Positions 13,171 to 26,932 of a DNA stretch of 64,000 bases are shown piece by piece. Each line of letters starts with the position of its first letter. The first letter of the stretch is position 1. The DNA comes from Crotophaga sulcirostris. Taxonomy: Eukaryota > Chordata > Aves > Cuculiformes > Crotophagidae. The translations under genes were made by a program, and so were the position numbers. The notes beneath the pieces are model-generated. The model was not told the origin of the DNA and did no database searches. It saw nothing but the letters and a program-made list of their open reading frames with translations. The DNA is taken from the NCBI GenBank assembly GCA_013397455.1, contig VYZB01000171.1:1447252-1511251 (forward strand). The letters run 5' to 3'.

Positions 13171-16100
13171 TGCCTGCAAAACCATACTTTTAAAAAGATC
13201 ACATTTTTAAAGAAGAACATACCTTTTGTAATTAACTATATATGCAAAGTTTTCAAAATTCTTTAATTCTACATTGGCCAAAATTTAAAGATCCAGAAGC
13301 TGAAAGAGGTAGCAAAGCATTGAATTAAAGCTCAGACGTGATCTAAAAACTTTAGGGTCACTCATAATCATATTTGCTTTAGGACATCACATAATTTTAT
13401 CTTCAAACATGTTGAAACCAGTGAAATGTTAACTATAAGCTGTACTGCTTAGTATGATCCCAAGCATGAGCTATAAACTGTGTGAGGTTTTTTAAGATTG
13501 TTGTGCTACCATGGCCATGGATTTACTTTAGAACAGTAGAGAACATGATTATTAGACAAGTCTTCAGTAAATCAGAAAATATCATGGGGTGGTGATATAG
13601 ATTATTGAGAAGCAGTTTAACTAATTCCATCATCTTCAAATGGTTCATATGAGCAGTATTAAATGGTAATGGACTAAAGTTATCCAAGTTTCACCTCCTA
13701 GAAAGTCAGTGCCTATGATGCCATTAGTCCCAGCACAAAAGAACAGAAATTCCATGGCTTCATGCAGTATGATAAATGGACGAACTAGTTACTCAATTCT
13801 GTGTGGATGATAAAGACTCTTTTCAGACATTTATGATGGCTGCTAACCCCCAAGTCATAAAAATTAGATTGTTTAATGTACTCAGTGGAGGTACAATGTT
13901 GCCTCTTGAGGGTTCTCTGACTTCACTCATTGCAGTCTGTCCTCAAGGCATTATTTGCAGGGTGGTGAAAGGGCTTATATAGCAAAAAAACCCTAAAGTA
14001 AAACAATAACTATTAAATATGTATAATATGAATTACCACTGAGGTTCTGATATCTGCAACTAGAATAATTCTTCCCACTCCCATATTAACTCCTTGCTCA
14101 TTATAAGAAACTTTTATCTGCTACTATTATTTCTAACTAGGAAAATCTGTTCTTTAGGCAGTCATGGGAACATATGAACAACATCTATATGAGTGAGTTG
14201 CAGAAGCATATCAGGAATCAGTAAATCAGTAAAAGGGGCAGAAAACACATTATTTATGTCTCAAATACTTCCTCCTGTTAAAAACTTTTCTAAAAGAGGA
14301 ATTTTCAAATGTTAGGACTCACAGACTTGAGTGATCTCTTACAGTACACATGCTGGGCTCCCACTATGTTCCACAGCAATTCTTCTGCTGCCCCAAACCC
14401 ATCTCTGTTTCCTCAAGAGTTATTCATGCTTTGACAACAGAGTCATAACATCCTGTCTTGATTCTGCTGGTCAAGGAGAGGTTAGAAGCCACCTCTCCTC
14501 TTACTACTGCTGTATTTGTTGCTGGCCTTGCCTTCTTTCATTTCATTTCATTATTTCCTCATCTTTCTCCTTTGCTCTTTACCTTCTCCTTTTATCACAA
14601 AAAGAAGAAATGAGACATAACCCTTTTTCAGTGCTCAACATCACCTAAGTCAGAGACAGCTTCTGGCTATAAGCAAGAAAGATGACAGCAACAGAGAGTT
14701 TCTCAGACTTTGTTACCCAAGACAGAGTCCATTCTGTCACTCTTTAGGTCTCAGTCAATTGTAGGACTCCTAAATATGCAATATGGTAACATGTTTCTAT
14801 GAGTCTCAGTCTGCATAAACTACTCCATATATATCTTTACAGAAGTGTTTCATGGTCTTATTCCAGATCCTGCAAAAAATCACACTTGTGGGTAGTGTGC
14901 CTGCCTGTAAACACAAAGATCTGTGAGGCTAAATACCAGAAAGTAATTAGAGATTTGTGCATTTAAATCCCTTTAAGAGTAAAGGAAAAGTAATTGAGCT
15001 GATCTCTTCCGTTGCAGCATTGTCAAATTACCAGTGCTCATCCAGATGTCATGCTTTCCTCTGGCAGGACGTGGGTGTAAGTAAAACCTACTAAAAACCA
15101 GTTGTTTAAGACTGAAGATGTCCCTATCTTCCACATCGCTGGGAGAAAACTCACCTATATCCACAGTTGAAATACCTATCAATATCAAGGCTGGATAGTA
15201 TGGATCAGTATTATAAACCCACAGGAAATCTAACTGGTGGTATTTTATTCTGGCAAACTCTTGATTGGGTCACAGTCTTTAAAGCATTCAGTTGGAAAAG
15301 CCTGTCCAGAAGCACCAGCAAGTGAACTATGCCTTTGCTGGTCTTTGAATGAGACTTGGTTGATGGCAAACATTGGTGACTTTTAACAGACTAGCATTTT
15401 CTCCTTCTTCTGTCTGTAAAAACAGAAGGTTAGAAGTCATTCATTTCATTGTAAGAACAAGGTTTATGTGCTTTTCCTTACAAGCGTTCGAATGATTTCT
15501 TTGTTAAATTCTTAATTCCTTGCTCAAGGTTTGAGACTGAAATAGCTCTATACTGTCTTAATTTGCTTGTGATAGAGAGAAACACAAGAGAAAATCTCTG
15601 CTCACACAGTCGCCCATTGTGCTGTGTAGATTTACCCACACCATCATGGACAATGGCCGCTCAGCTGCCAGTATTTAACAATAAAAAACCATCAACAAAT
15701 AAAAATGTTTGACAATAAATTTAATTACTTTGGAGGGGAGGAGGGAGTTGTTTTGTCATCTTACTTAACACCAAGGAAGAACTTTCTCAGGAAGGACAAT
15801 AATATTTTAAGCAGAGTAGCCATGCAAGTAAATAACTGATAGAAAGTGAGCCCTTCATCTGGGACAGAGGATAAAAGGGAAGTAAGCAGCCAGAAGGACG
15901 CAAAATGACAGCTGTTTAAACCACATTTCTAACTGCTGTGCCCAATGGTTTGATATCTGTGAGGAACAAGCAGGCAGCCATAGGGGGGTGAGGCACAGAA
16001 AACCAGAAAAGATCAGCATATTATTTCTTCTGTTGTGACAAGACTGCCTATTCCTGTCCAACTTCTATAATAGCTAATTAGCAATTGCCAGAGTTTACCC

Positions 16101-19100
16101 CATCCAAACATCTGGTTATCCAGGCCTTGCTTTCCTCTTTAAAGCTTTAATGAATTTTAACATGTTTGAAAGAACATTTCCCTCTGGCTTACTGAGATAA
16201 AACAAGATATAAACAGCCCCCTTAGGCCTGGTACATCTTCTGCTTAGTAGGATTCCCAAAATGGCTTATTCCCCTATCCTCCAGGGAAATTTATTTGCCC
16301 CCAGATACTCCTAACTCTAGACTTGCTGAAAAAATCATCAAGTACACATCTATGCTTTATGAGAAGGATCATTCCCCCATTCTGTCCAGGAGCAAGAATA
16401 GAGCTGCTGAAGAGGGCACTTCTTACCACAAAATACTGTGATAAGGCTTTGCACTTGGAGGGTGGTCTCTGGTACTTCCCCTGTGTGCTGCCTCTATCCC
16501 TGACAAAGCACACCTCTCATCTGCAGCAGCTGGTCTGTGAGTGCTTCAAGCCCTTGGATATATTTTTATACTGGTTGCATTAACCAGACCTCCACAATTG
16601 TCTCTAGTGAGAGGCTTACTAAGCGTAACCCACCCTCTCCAAAACACATGAATTTCATGTTAAATCTGTCTGCCTGACAAGAGGAGGTTGACAATACAGC
16701 TGGCAGTCCAAGTAGCTGCGATCAAAACCAACCTTCTAGGAAAACATAGAGTCCTACATGGCAGTGTGAAAGAATGAGATGAAGGGATGTGGGAGAAAAT
16801 GACCTCACAGTCTAGGAATTCCCAGAATTACTCCAAACATGCTTAACAAATTTCCCATTGAACCAAACACCAGTGTCCCTTCATACCCTGCATTGCTTAT
16901 TTGCTCATCCAGCCTCTTAGTCTGAGCACCCTGAATACCTCACAAGCAGGCAAACTGCATTCAATCCAGTAACTTTGTACTGTCAAACACTGGAACCAGA
17001 GAGCATTATGCCAGTGAAAGTTTCCATCCAAATTTGAGTAATGTACTTCTACAGTGCTCTGGGAAGTCTTATTCAGTTGTTCATTCACATTAGCTTACAC
17101 TGAAACTATTTACACGAATGAAAAAATCTGGTTGAGGTACCATATATAGAGGATGATGGTAAACAATATATTGTTTGACAAAGTGCATGGTGAGAAGTCA
17201 CGGGGTACTGGATGCAGCTACGCAGTTTTTTCCTGTTTGCACAGAACTACCACATCAGAGGAAGAAAAAGGTAATAGCATTTCTTTACACAGCCTTGTAA
17301 GCCTGCTACTATACCCATGTAATCCTCTCTCTACCAATGGCCCCGACATAAGGAAATTCAGAAAATAAGGGAGAATGAGTACATGACTGAAGGATGGATT
17401 TTTCAGCAGTCACTTGCTTCAAAGCATGGGTGATTACCACAGCTACTGCTACTAGTGCCTGTTTCTCTGAGTTCCCAGCTATTTACTGCTATTATCTTGC
17501 CTTCTCACTACAACTGCCCTACTAAATGTCTCAGCTACCTCCCACTACCACCTCTTAGTGCTGTTGCATATGCATCTCAGCTGTCCCAGCTCCCCAAGCA
17601 CACTTCACTGCAGACCCAGCTGTGAGAAATAAGGCTGAGGAGAGCAGAAAGCTTGTGACTTACACCACTACACCTTAGGGGATCTCCCCCAACCCCATTC
17701 CAGGGCTCAAAAGACCCCATGAACCACCTGCAAATCCCCCAAAATCCCTTCCCCTTTGACCTGACCAGAATAAGAAGAGATGAAAACAGTATGACAGGGA
17801 TGGTGCTATGAGCAGTTTCTAGCACCCAAAAAGAATTTATACTGCACATATAGAAAGCATAGGTAGAAATTGCATTGCCTATCAGGACACTATAACAGTT
17901 GAGTAAAACAGAGCATATATTTTGCTTTGTTCTTTAGTTAGGCAACAGTATAAGGTAGCACATAAAGCAGAATTTTCTGTCTAACTCCAAAAATCATTTT
18001 AGAAATGAGGGTATATCTGTCACTTTACCTGTAAGGCCATGGGAAGATTTATCCATTTTGACTTAGGAAGTTAATCAATTTCATTTTCCTCTCCTCCTTC
18101 CACATCCCTGAGATAATCCCTTATTCTCCTAGGAGAGCTGACCTTCCTGGCCTTTTCTCTTCTTCTTTTGTATTTCTTCCATACACATGCACGTCCACAC
18201 TCAAAACATTTCTGCTACAACTTGTCATCTGAGTCTTGTAGCTCAGTTTTTAGGAGGGCTTATCAGAGAAAAGGAAAAGTTGAGAGATTTGCCTTAGCGA
18301 ACTTTCTGCAGCCTGCCAAAATCAAATGTGACAGCAACAGACCAGCATCACAGGAGTTGTCGATGATGGCTGCAAGCCTAGAGACACAGACCTGTATCAT
18401 CGCTGAACTTAATCTGTAAATCTCACATGAGGTCTCAGACAGAGGTCCCCTCTGAAACCTCAGCTACTGGTCTCTGAGGCAGGATCTCATGGTTGCATAT
18501 CATTTTCATTTCTGACTTCAGTTTTTAAGGAAAAGTAATGCATTAACTTGCAGTGTCCAGAGATATGTTTCTATATTCCTTCACAGGAACATTCAGGTTA
18601 TCTTCCAGATTTAATCTGGAGATGCCCTTACAGTGACCTTTGTCGTGATTGAGAGAACAGAGCTTTGACTTTTATTTTATCAGTCTGAATCCTCTTAGTC
18701 AGCATTTGAATGCATTCCTATATCCACCTTATATTCACAAATTTGTCACTGGCTACTGACACATCACTGAGGAACTCTGAACACGTGCATAGGTTTATAC
18801 CTGGGGCAGGACATTATATCTGATAGACTCTGAGGGACTTTTGGCATCTGAGTTATCAGCCTGTAAGATAATGCACTTAAAAAAGCAGCAGCACAATTGC
18901 ACAACCAGACTTAACTGTGGCATTTCCTGATGTTTAGTGGTTAACTGTGTAAATGTACTCTTCAGTTAATGTCAACTTTTGTATTTGGTTCCCCTTGGAT
19001 TTCTTGTTTGTTTGTGATTTTCCTCTGAGGATAACATTTCAAAAGGGTAAGTCGAAGCTGTGCTGCTTAGAAAATAATTACACAGCAACCATGCAAATGT

Positions 19101-19623
19101 TGTTGATGTTTGCCTCGACACTAGTCCAATCTTATCATTTTATTCTACTTCCCTATAATCAGGCTGCCTTTCAAGTAATATTTAAGCGAGCTGTGAATAC
19201 CATCTTTTATTACTCCCTGGACTCACTTTTTTTTTTTTTATTTATGTCCTATCTCATTTGTAACTGCTTTGGAGTCCAGGGAGCTTGGATTACACTATGC
19301 AAGCACAGAACACTTCTTTCAAGATAGCAACTTGTTTTCTAGTGACGTACTTTCCAAATGCTCATATTTTAATCAATTAAAATGTGATTTTCTTTGCAAA
19401 AACCCAGTGCCTTACAGTCCATGGAGGGCTATTTCCATATCAGCCCCAATAGTTAATTTTTAGCTTTTGTTACATTTAAAAATAATGTTCCTTTTCTGTT
19501 GTAATTATGTGGGGTTCTTTTACTCCATCCAGTATAACTAGCTGAATTAATGTTTCTAAAACCTTTCAAAGGCAATTGCTTTTTCACAGAAAACTCCAAG
19601 GAGGGGGAGAGATAGTAAAATGG

Positions 19624-19648
19624 TTATCTATCTCTATCTATCTATCTT
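19624..19648. repeat. (CTAT)n microsatellite
   Basis: Short interrupted run of CTAT/TATC units, about five repeats. Confidence 0.8.
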
Positions 19649-21063
19649 AAAAGCAAGGAGCAAGAGGGATCTTATTAAAAAAGAAATAGAAAGCTATAAA
19701 TTTAAAACTTTTGTGCTGGTTTGTATTACTTTTTATATTGCTGCCTGGCAGATTAATGCTGGGCTTTATCTTTCACATACCTAAATGCCTCAGGAATAAA
19801 TGCACCAGTGATCCAAGGTAAAAGCATGACATCAGCTTTCTTTATATGTGGATGATTTACAACATACTGAATGTGCCTTCTGTGCCTACTGTCTCAAAAT
19901 TTAAGGCTCAAGGCAAATGCTCCTCCTTTTCCTATATGTTGGTTTCCTGTTCTATAAATTGCGCAATAAGCATGATGGTCAGATAAATGGAACTTAGGAA
20001 CCTCTCCCAGAAGCAAGGGAGATGCATGAGGATAGGGAAAAAAAATATTAATTTCACTATCCCAAGAAGAGCAGTGATATAATACAGTCATTCAAACACT
20101 GGAACAGTTTATCCAGGGTCTTTGCAGTCTCCACTCTTAGAAGTTTCATGACCCAACAGGATGAAGCACTGAGAAACCTAGTCTGAACTGAGAACTAATC
20201 TGGCTCTGAGGAGGGTTTGAACTAGAAACCTCCTGTGGTCACCTGCAGCCCGAATTACTCTGTGAGACTGTGTCTCCCCTCACTCATCCTTACAACCACA
20301 ATGATATTTCTAAAGCAAAAACCAACTCAGAGGCTGCTTGATTTGAGCAGGTTCAGAAACTAATAGACCAATTACTTCTACCCATTTTCTGATGCCGAAT
20401 TAGGGCAGAAGTGTAACTTCCGTATTACAGGTATGAGCTGGGACTACTGCAAGAAGCAATGCCTGACATTAATGTACTTGAGTAAGTGAGTGATGAGGGA
20501 TCATGCCAGGCTGAGGCTTCAGTGGTGTACTGCAACATATCTACTGGCAGTGTTCGACATAAAAATTAAATGAACAGTAAGCACTAACCCGAAGGTTTTA
20601 GCGGCACATCCGTCAAGTGAAAAAAATTCGCACCTGAACAGATTGAGCAGTGGGAACCAAAGAGTCTGACTGGGATGTTTTTTGAAATTAATTAAAAGTA
20701 GAACATTTTGAGAGGCTGAGAGAACAGCCTGTAAGAAGTGTAGGACACACACCAAATAAACAGTAGTCTGGAATAATTCTTCTTCCTATGAATGTACCTG
20801 ACTGCTACGCTATTCTTTTCTTTATTATTATGACAGTTTGGGAGCTAAAGACACTTTGGACTCCTTCCTGGACAGTGAATGATCTCTAGCCATCAGTTTT
20901 CTCTGGCAAGAATTCATGACCCTCTCTATTCAGGCTAGGAATGATACCCTGAAGTTCACTGTCATGATCTTCAAGAATTATCCTCAAGAAGCCTCAGTTT
21001 AAGCCAAGACATGACAACTTTCTGTTCCCTGGCAATACAAACTGATTCAGTTGGTGACCAACT

Positions 21064-21169
21064 AGTGCCACGGTTTAGATAATGGGTTGGTGTTAGTGTT
21101 GGATTATAGGTTGGACTCAATGATCTCAGAGATCCTTTCCAACCTTGTAATACTGTGATACTGTGATAC
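21064..21169 (+). mobile_element. CR1 LINE 3' tail fragment, plus orientation
   Basis: About 105 bp. It opens GTGCCACGGTTTAGATAATG, contains AGGTTGGACTCAATGATCTC and GATCCTTTCCAACCTT, and ends in the CR1 8-mer-type tail (ACTGTGATACTGTGATACC). These are hallmark 3'-end CR1 sequences. Confidence 0.9.
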
Positions 21170-24100
21170 CAGCAAATTAACTCAAAACACAGTATTATTT
21201 CTTTAGGAAAAATGCATCAAAGATAAAAGGTATTATAAAACAGTAAACTCTCTAAGAATGCCAAGTTAACAAAACAAAAGTATTGTTCTCAATCTGAACA
21301 GTTACATGACTCAGAAAAGTCTTTTTATTGTAGGGCAGGTTTTCAGGGATGGTTCCCCAAACAAACTTTAGTCTCTCTATAAGCATTGCAGAAAGAAATT
21401 ATCTCCAAGGTGCACTGCTATACCATAAAGAGTATGTACAACAGACTAGGGGAAGTGACACATTCCTTTAAATAAAAACATCAATATTTCTTGTAACTAT
21501 GGAGCTACAATCAGCTCCTTCATTAATTATATTCCATAATATTCAGTTTTATAAGACATTTTTGCTGAATCTTAACCATAAAGATATTGGAAACAGTGAC
21601 CCATAACTTGGAGGGGATACACAGTCACAGTGCGAATTAGGACCACTGAATACAGTTTGATTACTGGAAATTACTCTCTTATTATAATGATAACAACCTA
21701 TTTCTGGTTGTACATTGTTCCTAGTCTTTACAATATATATCCAAAGATACATAGAAATACGCACACACAGAAAAGTGTGGATATGTACCTGGATATTTGC
21801 CTCCAGAGCACTCACAGAATTTGCACTGTCACAAATATATGAAAGAGTTGAATCCTGCAGCCTGGAACCTCTGTGATTTCACTTTTGGGTCAATACACCT
21901 TCTTGCTTTATAAGCCCACTGCTAAAATTACCTGTATAGACAAATGATAGGAAATAGAGAAAAGGCTTGAAGCAAAAAAATACAAGAGAATGAAAAGGAA
22001 CAAGGATTTTCACTAAAAATGTAAAATCCTCATCCACCATAGTCAAAGCTACCAGTCTCAATAGATTGGACTTTTATAAGAAAGGTTTCAAACAGCATGT
22101 CCACATATTATTCCATAACTTCTTTTCATGTAAAGAGCAGTCATTGTGATTGTGTGTTTCAGCCACACTTTCTCACAAGAGTTGTCTCCCTCTGTTTTCT
22201 TCATTAGAAAGGACTCGCTCTTACTTTTGCACTCTCTCCCATCCAGTACTCCCCTTGCCCTTTGTGTGGCTATTCAGTGAAGTTGTTTTTTATTAACACA
22301 TATATTTCTCCTACACTCACCAATGCATGCATAAGGTCATAAACTTTACCTAGTATAATGAGAAGAGTTGAATTGTCCACATCACAAGGCAGAATGAGCA
22401 TGGGGTATGTAATACTCCTTGATCTAAGTCAATATTGATTTCTTTTAGCATTTAGCAAGAGTTTTGGACCAGATCACTTCCAAATGTGGTTTTCAACCTC
22501 AATTATTGTTCAGTTCTAAAGGCTGAAAATTCTAAATTCTAAAGGACAAATTCTTCCATCATTCTTCACATAGAATATCAGCTTGTTGTACAAAAAAATC
22601 CATCCTTTTATACAATAAGCTGCTCTGTTAGTGATAGCTTCTTGCAAACTCCTCAAAGCAGGATGGATGGATTTTTTAATTGAAAATGTACAATACAATG
22701 CAAAGGCAAAGAAGATTGGTGTCTATTTTATAGAAATGTACAGATCAAATGTCTCATCCAAACCACAAAGAAAGTTCAGCACAGACTCAGGCAAACTTGA
22801 CCAAGCAAGTTCCAATCCAAACCATTGACTACAACACATCTTGCAAGTCCTACTACTGCTCTGAGAAATGTTCCAAAGTAGTAGAAAGAAAAAACTGCCT
22901 TGTCAGATGTTCCAGTGCTGTCTCCACATAGAGCCTATGTCCCACAACAACCATAACCTAAATATCCATGTGTGAGTACAAGCAAACCAATAACAGCATG
23001 TGAAGCTGACATTGACAGTTTATGCTGTGACCTGGCTCTACTTCAGGCACCACTACGGAGCAGTGGGATCCCTGGAAGTCAGATATTTTCTCCCATGTCT
23101 GGGCTACTTTCATGTGATCTTTCCTGAATACGAAACAGGCTTGGTATACCTGCAAAGGACCAGAAAGCTGGCTCTTCCTCTGCATTTATTCTTGAATAAA
23201 TGGAACTTAATATTATGCCCCTGTTAAGATTAGAAATAGTTTTTCCTTGAATTCAGTGGATTTCAAGGATTCCATCCACTTTCAAACACTATGTCACCTT
23301 ACCAGTTTTAAATAAATGCAGTGGTTTTAAGGGGGAAGATTATTTAAACAGGATAGTGTAATATATATGTACACTAATAGGAAGACATTTTAATAATATG
23401 CCATATTGGTTATTATCCTTTGTATTATGAGATTAAGTGATTATTTTGTGAGTTTAAATAGATTTGTTTTTCTTTTACAGGGATGAATATGGTGCTGGCA
23501 TGCTGCAGATGGCATCATTTAACAAATGGAAAATTAATTAATGACAGGAGCTAGAACTGAACAGTGTTTCAGACAGCTTTCAGGCACTCTTAGATAATTA
23601 CTGAGTCTATTTTATGGAGATAAAGTCAAGTACAATTTAGGCAATATTTAAAGAAAACAAAAAGGCAAATTGAAAAAAATTTCCTATTAAAGAAGAGAGA
23701 AATAGAATAAGGATTAAGAGACTAAGGGCTGTTGTCTTGCTACCCTCTTCAATCAAAGTATTTTTTAGTTTCTGCAGAAGAGAGAATTTCTTTGGAAGGA
23801 AAATTTCACAATAATTTCTTTAGATTATCGTAACTTTTTAATGATTGATTTCTTCAGAAATGACCCACTTATGAGATATTTCCATCTGTTTTCTGTATTG
23901 AAAGTTTCCTTATAATATAGAAGTAAAGAGGTGTATATAGAAAGAACTGTTTAACTCAATAGACAATGCAGAAGTATTTTGTGAAAATAATACCCACATA
24001 TCCCATGATATTTAACAACTGGTTTTTGGCATCTGAAAATTTAGAGCACTTAAAGTAATTCCTCAGAATTCAAAATTTCAAACCTAAACATGAAAAAACA

Positions 24101-24462
24101 ATTCCTTCAGCCAAAATTTTTAGTGGTTCACATTATGTGTTAAAAGCTAACATGCTGAATAAATGACGTATGAAGCCAATATGATATAACTGAAAAATAA
24201 AGGATGCAATGATCTGCAGACACTACGATAAGAAATTGTAATGGCTGATAATTTAGCAATAAGATGGGCCAGGGAGCTTCCAATCTGGCAGCTCTGCGAA
24301 GCTGGGATCATTCTCCACCAGAAATGAAGTACAAGGTCTGGACTCTTTCAGATTATAGAAACTCAGCCAATGTGAGACTCTACAACTCAGGAAAAAAAGG
24401 AAATTCCAGAAATGAGTAGTCAGTAATTTCTCTTTAGCTCCAAAGACAGCGACTGAGAGGTA
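21170..24462. other. Intergenic, nothing recognised
   Basis: AT-rich sequence. An open plus-strand frame at 23,000-23,227 has no recognisable domain. No repeat or exon recognised. Confidence 0.6.
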
Positions 24463-24570
24463 AACTACAGACAGTAGCCAACATCTCCAGACACAAAGAT
24501 GGCTACAACCTTCTCAGACACAGTCACAAAAGAGTTTCTTAGATAAAACTCCTATTTAAGTGAAGGGTGA
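24463..24570. repeat. Direct repeat copy 1 of an LTR-like segment
   Basis: Aligns by eye with 26,824-26,932 in the same orientation. Shared blocks include CACAAAGATGGCTAC and TTAGATAAAACTCCTATTTA. There are substitutions and small indels, so the duplication is not recent. Two copies 2.36 kb apart fit paired LTR remnants or repeated insertions of one family. Confidence 0.6.
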
Positions 24571-24693
24571 CTATTTAAATAGAGTTCAATGATTGTGTCA
24601 CACACTACTTACTGCAGTAAGTACTCATCAAGCAACGAGGTCTGTTCAACTTCATCCAATCCTGGTACCACCTTGACAGCAGCAGGAGAGGTC

Positions 24694-24728
24694 TAATAAA
24701 AAATAAATAGATACATAAATAAATAAAT
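24694..24728. repeat. (AAAT)n low-complexity patch
   Basis: AATAAA/TAAATA-type run of about 35 bp next to the first copy of the direct repeat. Confidence 0.75.
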
Positions 24729-26219
24729 TCTTACGCTCCTTAAACCCAAACTTCAGGTAAATACACATGTCCTATCAACTATCAAAACTATCAAGTAGGG
24801 CAATCCCTTTTTTCTTTAACTTATCCTTTTTCTTAGTAGCCAGACTCAATGTATACTGAAATAAATATTGTTATAGTCTTGCAAATCAAGTCTTTGAGTT
24901 TGTTTTGATGCACAGTCACATCCAGAGCTAAGCAAAACTAAAGGTACTTATTCATACCAGTTGTGGGGAATCATGTTTTGGTTTATGTATGAGTTTTGAA
25001 AAATAATTCTTCCATAAAATGACAATGCCAGAGTGCAAAGGTTTTCTGCGTTTCAAAGCACTCCCTCAGCCCTCTGAAAACACGTGTTAACTACGAAATA
25101 GATTGGAACATTTGTGGAGGTTAGTGTTTCCTCACAACTTACCTACCAAATAAACCAGTTTTTCCCAAGTTTCACTTTCAAGTCATAAGAAGACAAAAAG
25201 GATTACTGAAGGGGTGGAGACATTTCATCTGCTCTTGCAGCTTCTTAGGTACCTGACTGATATCTCTCTTGCCAAATTTTATCAATGTGAAAACGACAAA
25301 AAAAGAATTATAAAGGGAATGAAGTTGAATAAAACTAATAAGGGAATGACACTTCCACAGACAGAATTTTGTATGCGGGGCAGACAAAAAACCAGAGGCA
25401 GCAGGCAAGACAGAGGTGGGACGTGCAAGAAAAGCACCCATTGCATCGAACTCACGAGGAACCGAGCTCGAAACTCAGAAGTCGCTGGGAAATCGGTATG
25501 GTGAATCACAGCCAAATAGAACAGTCTGTGAAAAGAGATGGGAGAAAGAGCTGGACAAGAAATAAGGCAAAAGCCACCAGAAGTTGATCCACATCTCCAT
25601 GTAACACAATTCACTACACCTGTGTCTGCCCCCCACAGGCTGCAACTTTCTGTTGACACGTTTGATAGTTTGGTTTCACTGTGTGGATCTGCATGTTACT
25701 GCTGTACTTCCAGGATACACTTTCCCACACCACATTTGGTCCAGCCTGCTGTAAAACTAACACACAGTTTTGTCTTTTCCCACCCTTGCTCAGGCCCAGC
25801 TGAACCTCCACCATGGTAAGCGATGAGAAGATGCTGGAGCAGAGTCATTGCCAGTGCCAGAAGAAAAAAAGAGGGAGATGAATGAAGCCTGGAACACTTT
25901 ACCTTTCACCTTGTGCAGCCACTGCCCTGCATCTTGTTCCAAATGCTCTGTTGCAGCTTGGTAGTTAATAAACTTCTACATCTAGGCCATGCCTTAGATT
26001 TGCTGCTCAGTTGGAGTCCCGGTGACCCAGCAACTTTGATGAGGAGAGTCCTGTTTGGGAAGGCCCACCCAGGCTTTCTCCCCATGCAGGCAGTTATCAC
26101 ACATCTCTCTCAGCAGATCCCACGGGGATCTGATGGATTTGTAGCCCGCCAAGGGGAAAGGTGTGAAGAAATGGACACAAGCTGGAACAGCAGGAATCCC
26201 ACCTCAGTCTAAGGAAAAC

Positions 26220-26660
26220 CCTTTTCCCTTGTGAGGGTGGTGAGGAACACTGGTGGCAGCAGGGGTGGACACAGCCCCATGGTGGCCAAGAAGGGCCCTG
26301 GGCAGGCCAAGGGCAGGCCGGGAAGGCAGCCTGCGGGCTGGGGTCTGGAGCAGCGAGGTGCGTGCCCAGGCAGAGGCTCAGCTGAGATGGAGCTGGAGAC
26401 AGGGACACCGTGACAGAGCTCAGGCAGGGCCCCGGGCAGGCCTCGGCCTACGCCTCAGTGGGGCTTCTGGACTCGTGGGCTGGAGGCCCCAGGGAACCGG
26501 GGTGAGGCTGGAGGCCCCAGCTCTGCCTGCTCCTGCCTTATCTGTGCCACCAAGAGCTTGTGGAGTCTCCATGCCCGGTCATGCTCCAAACTGGACGTGG
26601 TCCTGTGCCACCTGCCCTGGTTGACCCTGCTTTCAGCAGGGTGGGGGCAGATGAGACGAA
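26220..26660. other. GC-rich, CpG-containing island in AT-rich intergenic DNA
   Basis: About 440 bp with a clear jump in G+C and a dozen or so CpGs, unlike anything else in the window. It contains a 15-bp direct repeat (GGCTGGAGGCCCCAG at 26,478-26,492 and 26,506-26,520). Overlapping open frames on both strands are a by-product of low stop-codon density. It could be a CpG-island-like promoter, or part of the adjacent retroelement. Confidence 0.5.
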
Positions 26661-26823
26661 CAAGATGACACCCCTTGCAGCCTCAATCACGCTGTGCTTT
26701 CAGGGCACAGATGTCTCCTATGATCCAGGAATTGCAAGTGGCAGGCCCGGCTTTATTCACCTACACCTCCTGCCTGCTTACCTGTAAGCGTCATCTTCCT
26801 CCAGCTACATGTAACAGGCCAAA

Positions 26824-26932
26824 CAACTGCAGACTGCATCTGACACCTCCAAGCACAAAGATGGCTACAGCCTTCTCACATACTCTTGCAAATGAGTTTG
26901 TTAGATAAAACTCCTATTTACATAAAAGGACG
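26824..26932. repeat. Direct repeat copy 2 of an LTR-like segment
   Basis: Partner of 24,463-24,570. The alignment runs from AACTGCAGAC through CTCCTATTTA to the following GGACGA. Mismatches are spread throughout. Confidence 0.6.

Larger units (their letters stand above)
5689..21063. other. Intergenic, nothing firmly recognised (15.4 kb)
   Basis: Long AT-rich gene-free stretch with only scattered short open frames. A possible ancient hAT-like terminal sequence lies at 13,112-13,170 and a (CTAT)n microsatellite at 19,624-19,648 (listed separately). No exon of a neighbouring gene could be identified. Confidence 0.6.
24571..26823. mobile_element. Probable retroviral/LTR-derived composite DNA between direct repeats
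   Basis: The interval between the two direct repeats. Near 25,967-25,972 there is a plus-strand AATAAA, followed about 50 bp later by GGAGTCCCGGTGACCCAGCA. This arrangement resembles the R-U5 end of avian endogenous retroviral LTRs. From about 26,220 to 26,660 the sequence turns markedly GC-rich. Open frames on both strands here are short, overlap each other and show no gag, pol or env motif that I can name. The call rests on layout and is tentative. Confidence 0.35.

Noticed and set aside
18953..19327. 124-residue plus-strand frame rich in Phe and Leu
   Set aside because: AT-rich composition with long T-runs produces Phe/Leu-rich translations; no exon boundaries or known family.
25282..25659. 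125-residue minus-strand open frame, hydrophobic at its end
   Set aside because: Overlaps other frames on both strands in the LTR-like block; no known motif and no supporting signals.
26097..26624. Overlapping 103- and 123-residue frames on opposite strands
   Set aside because: Both fall in or beside the GC-rich island, where stop codons are rare. Composition is biased (Gly/Ala/Arg and Pro/Ser) with no domain.
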